NCBI GenBank assembly: GCA_021414185.1
Contig: JAIOOZ010000621.1
Coordinates: 1 to 6,654 of the forward strand
Direction of reading: 5' to 3'
Length of the DNA stretch: 6,654 nt
Source: Betaproteobacteria bacterium
Lineage (GTDB): Bacteria; Pseudomonadota; Gammaproteobacteria; Burkholderiales; SG8-41
Shown: piece by piece, positions 4,852 to 6,654 of the stretch
Numbering within the stretch: position 1 is the stretch's first letter
Layout of the letters: each line of letters begins with the position of its first letter
The notes under the pieces: generated by a model
Told to the model about the DNA's origin: nothing
The model's input: only the letters and a program-made list of their open reading frames with translations
Databases searched by the model: none
Translations under genes and position numbers: made by a program

Positions 4852-5820
4852 TCACTCCGGATTGAGGCGCGCAGCCTTGACGACTTTGCCCCACCTTTCG
4901 TACTCGGCACGCACGTAGTTTGTCATTTCCTCGGGAGAGTTGGACTTAGGCTCCAGGCCTTCGGCCATCAGCCTGTCTCTGACCGTCGGGGAAGCGAGCA
5001 CGCGGGCAATCTCCGTATTGAGCTTGGCGATGATTTCACGCGGCGTGTTGGCCGGTGCGGCAAATCCATACCAGCCATTGACTTCGAAGTTGGCAAAACC
5101 GGACTCCTGCGCGGTCATAACTTCGGGAAGAGTCGCGAGTCGCTTGGGCCCCGCCACTGCGATCGCGCGCAGCTTGCCTGCCTTCACCATGGGCATGGAC
5201 GAGGGGGGGCTCGCGAACATCAGATCCACATGTCCTCCCACTACGTCTATCATCGCGGGGCCGCCGCCCTTGTACGGGACATGCACGATCTTCGTGTTGC
5301 TGAGTAGCTTGAATAATTCTCCGGTGAGTTGCCCGGATGACGAACTCGATGCGTAGCTCAGGCGGTCGGGCCGGGTCCTTGCAAGCGCGGCCAATTCCTT
5401 GAGATTGGACGCTGGCACACGCGGATTGACCACCACCAGCGGCGGCTGCGACGTCGCGAGCGTGATGTGCGAAAAATCCTTGAGCGGATCGTAGCCCGTT
5501 TCCTTGTAAATCCACGGGTTCATTGCGAGCGTGCCGACAAAGGACAAGAGAATCGTATATCCATCAGGCGGTGCTTTAGCTGCGGCGGCCGCGCCCACGC
5601 TGCCTTGTGCACCGGACCGGTTTTCTATCACGACCTGCTGACCCAACGCAGTGCCCAAGTCGGTCGCTACATGGCGCGCGACTGCGTCTGAGCCGCCACC
5701 CGGCGGGAACGGCACGATCAGGCGCAACGGCTTGACCGGGTACGACTGCGCGGCAACCAGCTGCGGCATCGTCGCTGTCGCGCACGCTACGGCAAAAATA
5801 AAAAGAGACGTCCTAATCAT
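4852..5820 (-). CDS. Bug/TctC-family periplasmic solute-binding protein (second copy)
   Basis: A 322-residue periplasmic receptor of the same family as the Bug protein at 233-1204, clearly diverged from it. The signal peptide (MIRT, hydrophobic stretch, LVAAQ at 21-25) precedes mature 'SYPVKPLRLIVPFPPGGGSD', with the family motif PGGGSD at 40-45. Further hallmarks are GQQVVIENRSG (60-70), 'PPDGYTILL', HVPYKGGG (180-187) and 'VGGHVDLMFA'. The pocket segment at 156-166 reads YASSSSSGQLT and is two residues shorter than the equivalent loop of the first Bug protein (GSGGIGSAAHL), with the flanking spacing otherwise equal. A GTG at 5829 is possible, but ATG 5820 is preferred because AAGGAG (5834-5829) sits eight bases upstream of it and overlaps the GTG. 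It lies 36 bases after one PrpD gene and 52 bases before another, so the receptor probably delivers the substrate of one of these enzymes or a related compound. No TctA/TctB genes are nearby. Confidence 0.94.
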   Translation of the reverse strand: MIRTSLFIFAVACATATMPQLVAAQSYPVKPLRLIVPFPPGGGSDAVARHVATDLGTALGQQVVIENRSGAQGSVGAAAAAKAPPDGYTILLSFVGTLAMNPWIYKETGYDPLKDFSHITLATSQPPLVVVNPRVPASNLKELAALARTRPDRLSYASSSSSGQLTGELFKLLSNTKIVHVPYKGGGPAMIDVVGGHVDLMFASPPSSMPMVKAGKLRAIAVAGPKRLATLPEVMTAQESGFANFEVNGWYGFAAPANTPREIIAKLNTEIARVLASPTVRDRLMAEGLEPKSNSPEEMTNYVRAEYERWGKVVKAARLNPE

Positions 5821-5856
5821 GGGGCTCACTCCTTGAGTAACGAACGCGCGACAGCG

Positions 5857-6654
5857 CTAGGCGCACAATGCGACCAGGTCACGAACGTCGGGTAAAGATT
5901 CCAGGTTCCAGATGGATTCGCTCACTCGCCGGGTCCGCTCGGCGCCCAGCCCTGGCGTGGCGTTGGCATCGAATTTGGCTTGAATCGCCGCATCTGTCAT
6001 CGGGTTTTCCACGCTCCCCATCGCATGATCGATCGTGGCCTCGTAATCGACGTTACCAGCCACTATGCGCGCATACGCCTGGTCCATGCCGAGCGAGTCG
6101 TCCAGGGTCAGGTGAACTTTGCGCCGCAGTTCAGCGACAGCGGGATCGCTGACCCGCGCGTCCGTAAATTGAACGACGCCCGCGGCGCCATCGATCAGAG
6201 CCACGGCAGCACTGTGATACGCGCTGAACTTGGCGTGCAGTCCGTTGACCGGGTTGTCCAGCAACTGATACTTCGACAGATATGGGTGCGCACGCAGTTC
6301 GACGCGCGTGATTTTTTCGGGATCGAGATCGGCGGTGGCGCGGATCTCGATCATCGCGTCGATTACTGGATGCAATCCGATTGCGCACGAGTAAGGTTTG
6401 TGTCCGTTGGATTCAATCGCCCAGCGGCGTCCCAGCATGTCGGTCAGCGCCGCGGGCTTGCTCTCCACGCCATAGATACGGCAGAACCCCTGTTTGCCGT
6501 CGAGGATATCCGACGCACTGTCGAATCCGCGCGCTGCCATAAGGGCGGACAGCACGCCACTGGCGGCGGCCCTGCCGGCATGAAAGGACTTGCACATCGT
6601 GCCGCGGTTCTGCTGCAAGCCCGCGCTTTGTGTGGCCGCGATACCTGTCGTATA
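5857..6654 (-). CDS. MmgE/PrpD family protein, C-terminal part (5' end beyond right edge)
   Basis: The frame is open through the right edge, so the real start is outside; about 265 C-terminal residues are visible, a little over half of a normal member. The visible part opens 'GIAATQSAGL', then has 'GTMCKSFHAGRAA' (18-30 of the visible part), the canonical family motif with lysine K22. 'GHKPYSCAIGLHPVIDA' (84-100) carries the second conserved lysine (K86) and the HP(V/I)I-A helix, and 'KFSAYHSAAVALIDG' begins the last core segment. These match canonical MmgE/PrpD better than the downstream paralogue at 3435-4799, which has YGGW in place of HAGR. An in-frame TTG at 6618 should not be taken as a start, because family-conserved residues lie upstream of it. 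It stops 36 bases before the Bug gene on the same strand and is the most upstream operon member visible. Confidence 0.92.
   Translation of the reverse strand, partial: YTTGIAATQSAGLQQNRGTMCKSFHAGRAAASGVLSALMAARGFDSASDILDGKQGFCRIYGVESKPAALTDMLGRRWAIESNGHKPYSCAIGLHPVIDAMIEIRATADLDPEKITRVELRAHPYLSKYQLLDNPVNGLHAKFSAYHSAAVALIDGAAGVVQFTDARVSDPAVAELRRKVHLTLDDSLGMDQAYARIVAGNVDYEATIDHAMGSVENPMTDAAIQAKFDANATPGLGAERTRRVSESIWNLESLPDVRDLVALCA

Noticed and set aside
6616..6618. TTG as the start of the rightmost PrpD gene
   Set aside because: The frame continues to the window edge and the residues just upstream (GIAATQSAG) are typical of the family, so the gene is cut by the window, not short.
1..6654. Mobile element, CRISPR array, tRNA or rRNA
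   Set aside because: No transposase or integrase motif, no terminal repeats, no spaced array repeats and no tRNA-like fold were seen on reading both strands by eye.

Overview
The window is GC-rich, densely coded bacterial DNA. Two tripartite-tricarboxylate-transporter-type solute-binding proteins (TctC/Bug family) alternate with three MmgE/PrpD-family enzymes. This is a strong sign of a betaproteobacterium, most likely Burkholderiales (Bordetella/Cupriavidus/Alcaligenaceae-like), because the Bug family is hugely expanded there. No mobile element, tRNA, rRNA or CRISPR array was found.

Layout, left to right. (1) Positions 1-1204, minus strand: a Bug periplasmic binding protein followed by the first 74 codons of an MmgE/PrpD gene that runs off the left edge. 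(2) Positions 1338-1919, minus strand: a six-helix HdeD/DUF308 membrane protein. (3) A divergent promoter region at 1920-2089. (4) Positions 2090-3323, plus strand: three small lipoprotein genes, namely a YgdI/YgdR (DUF903) lipoprotein, a 71-residue lipoprotein of unassigned function that starts with TTG, and a glycine-zipper SlyB/17-kDa-antigen-like lipoprotein. (5) A 111-bp convergent spacer holding a GC-rich hairpin. (6) Positions 3435-6654, minus strand: a compact operon reading MmgE/PrpD (5'-truncated by the right edge), then Bug, then MmgE/PrpD.

The Bug and PrpD genes fit small-carboxylate uptake and metabolism: a periplasmic receptor captures a carboxylate and a cytoplasmic dehydratase, isomerase or decarboxylase acts on it or on its derivative. 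The substrates cannot be read from the sequence. The central HdeD and lipoprotein island looks like an unrelated envelope or acid-stress module lying between two Bug-PrpD cassettes.

The most interesting non-coding signal is at 2444-2483: four tandem 10-bp units with a TTGTAAATCC core, upstream of the TTG-started lipoprotein. The GTAAA-N5-GTAAC-N5-GTAAA pattern looks like a binding array for an OmpR/PhoB-family response regulator, resembling the CpxR box. I found no clearly unprecedented system. The other findings are modest: diverged active-site or pocket residues in one PrpD and one Bug protein, and several intergenic hairpins.
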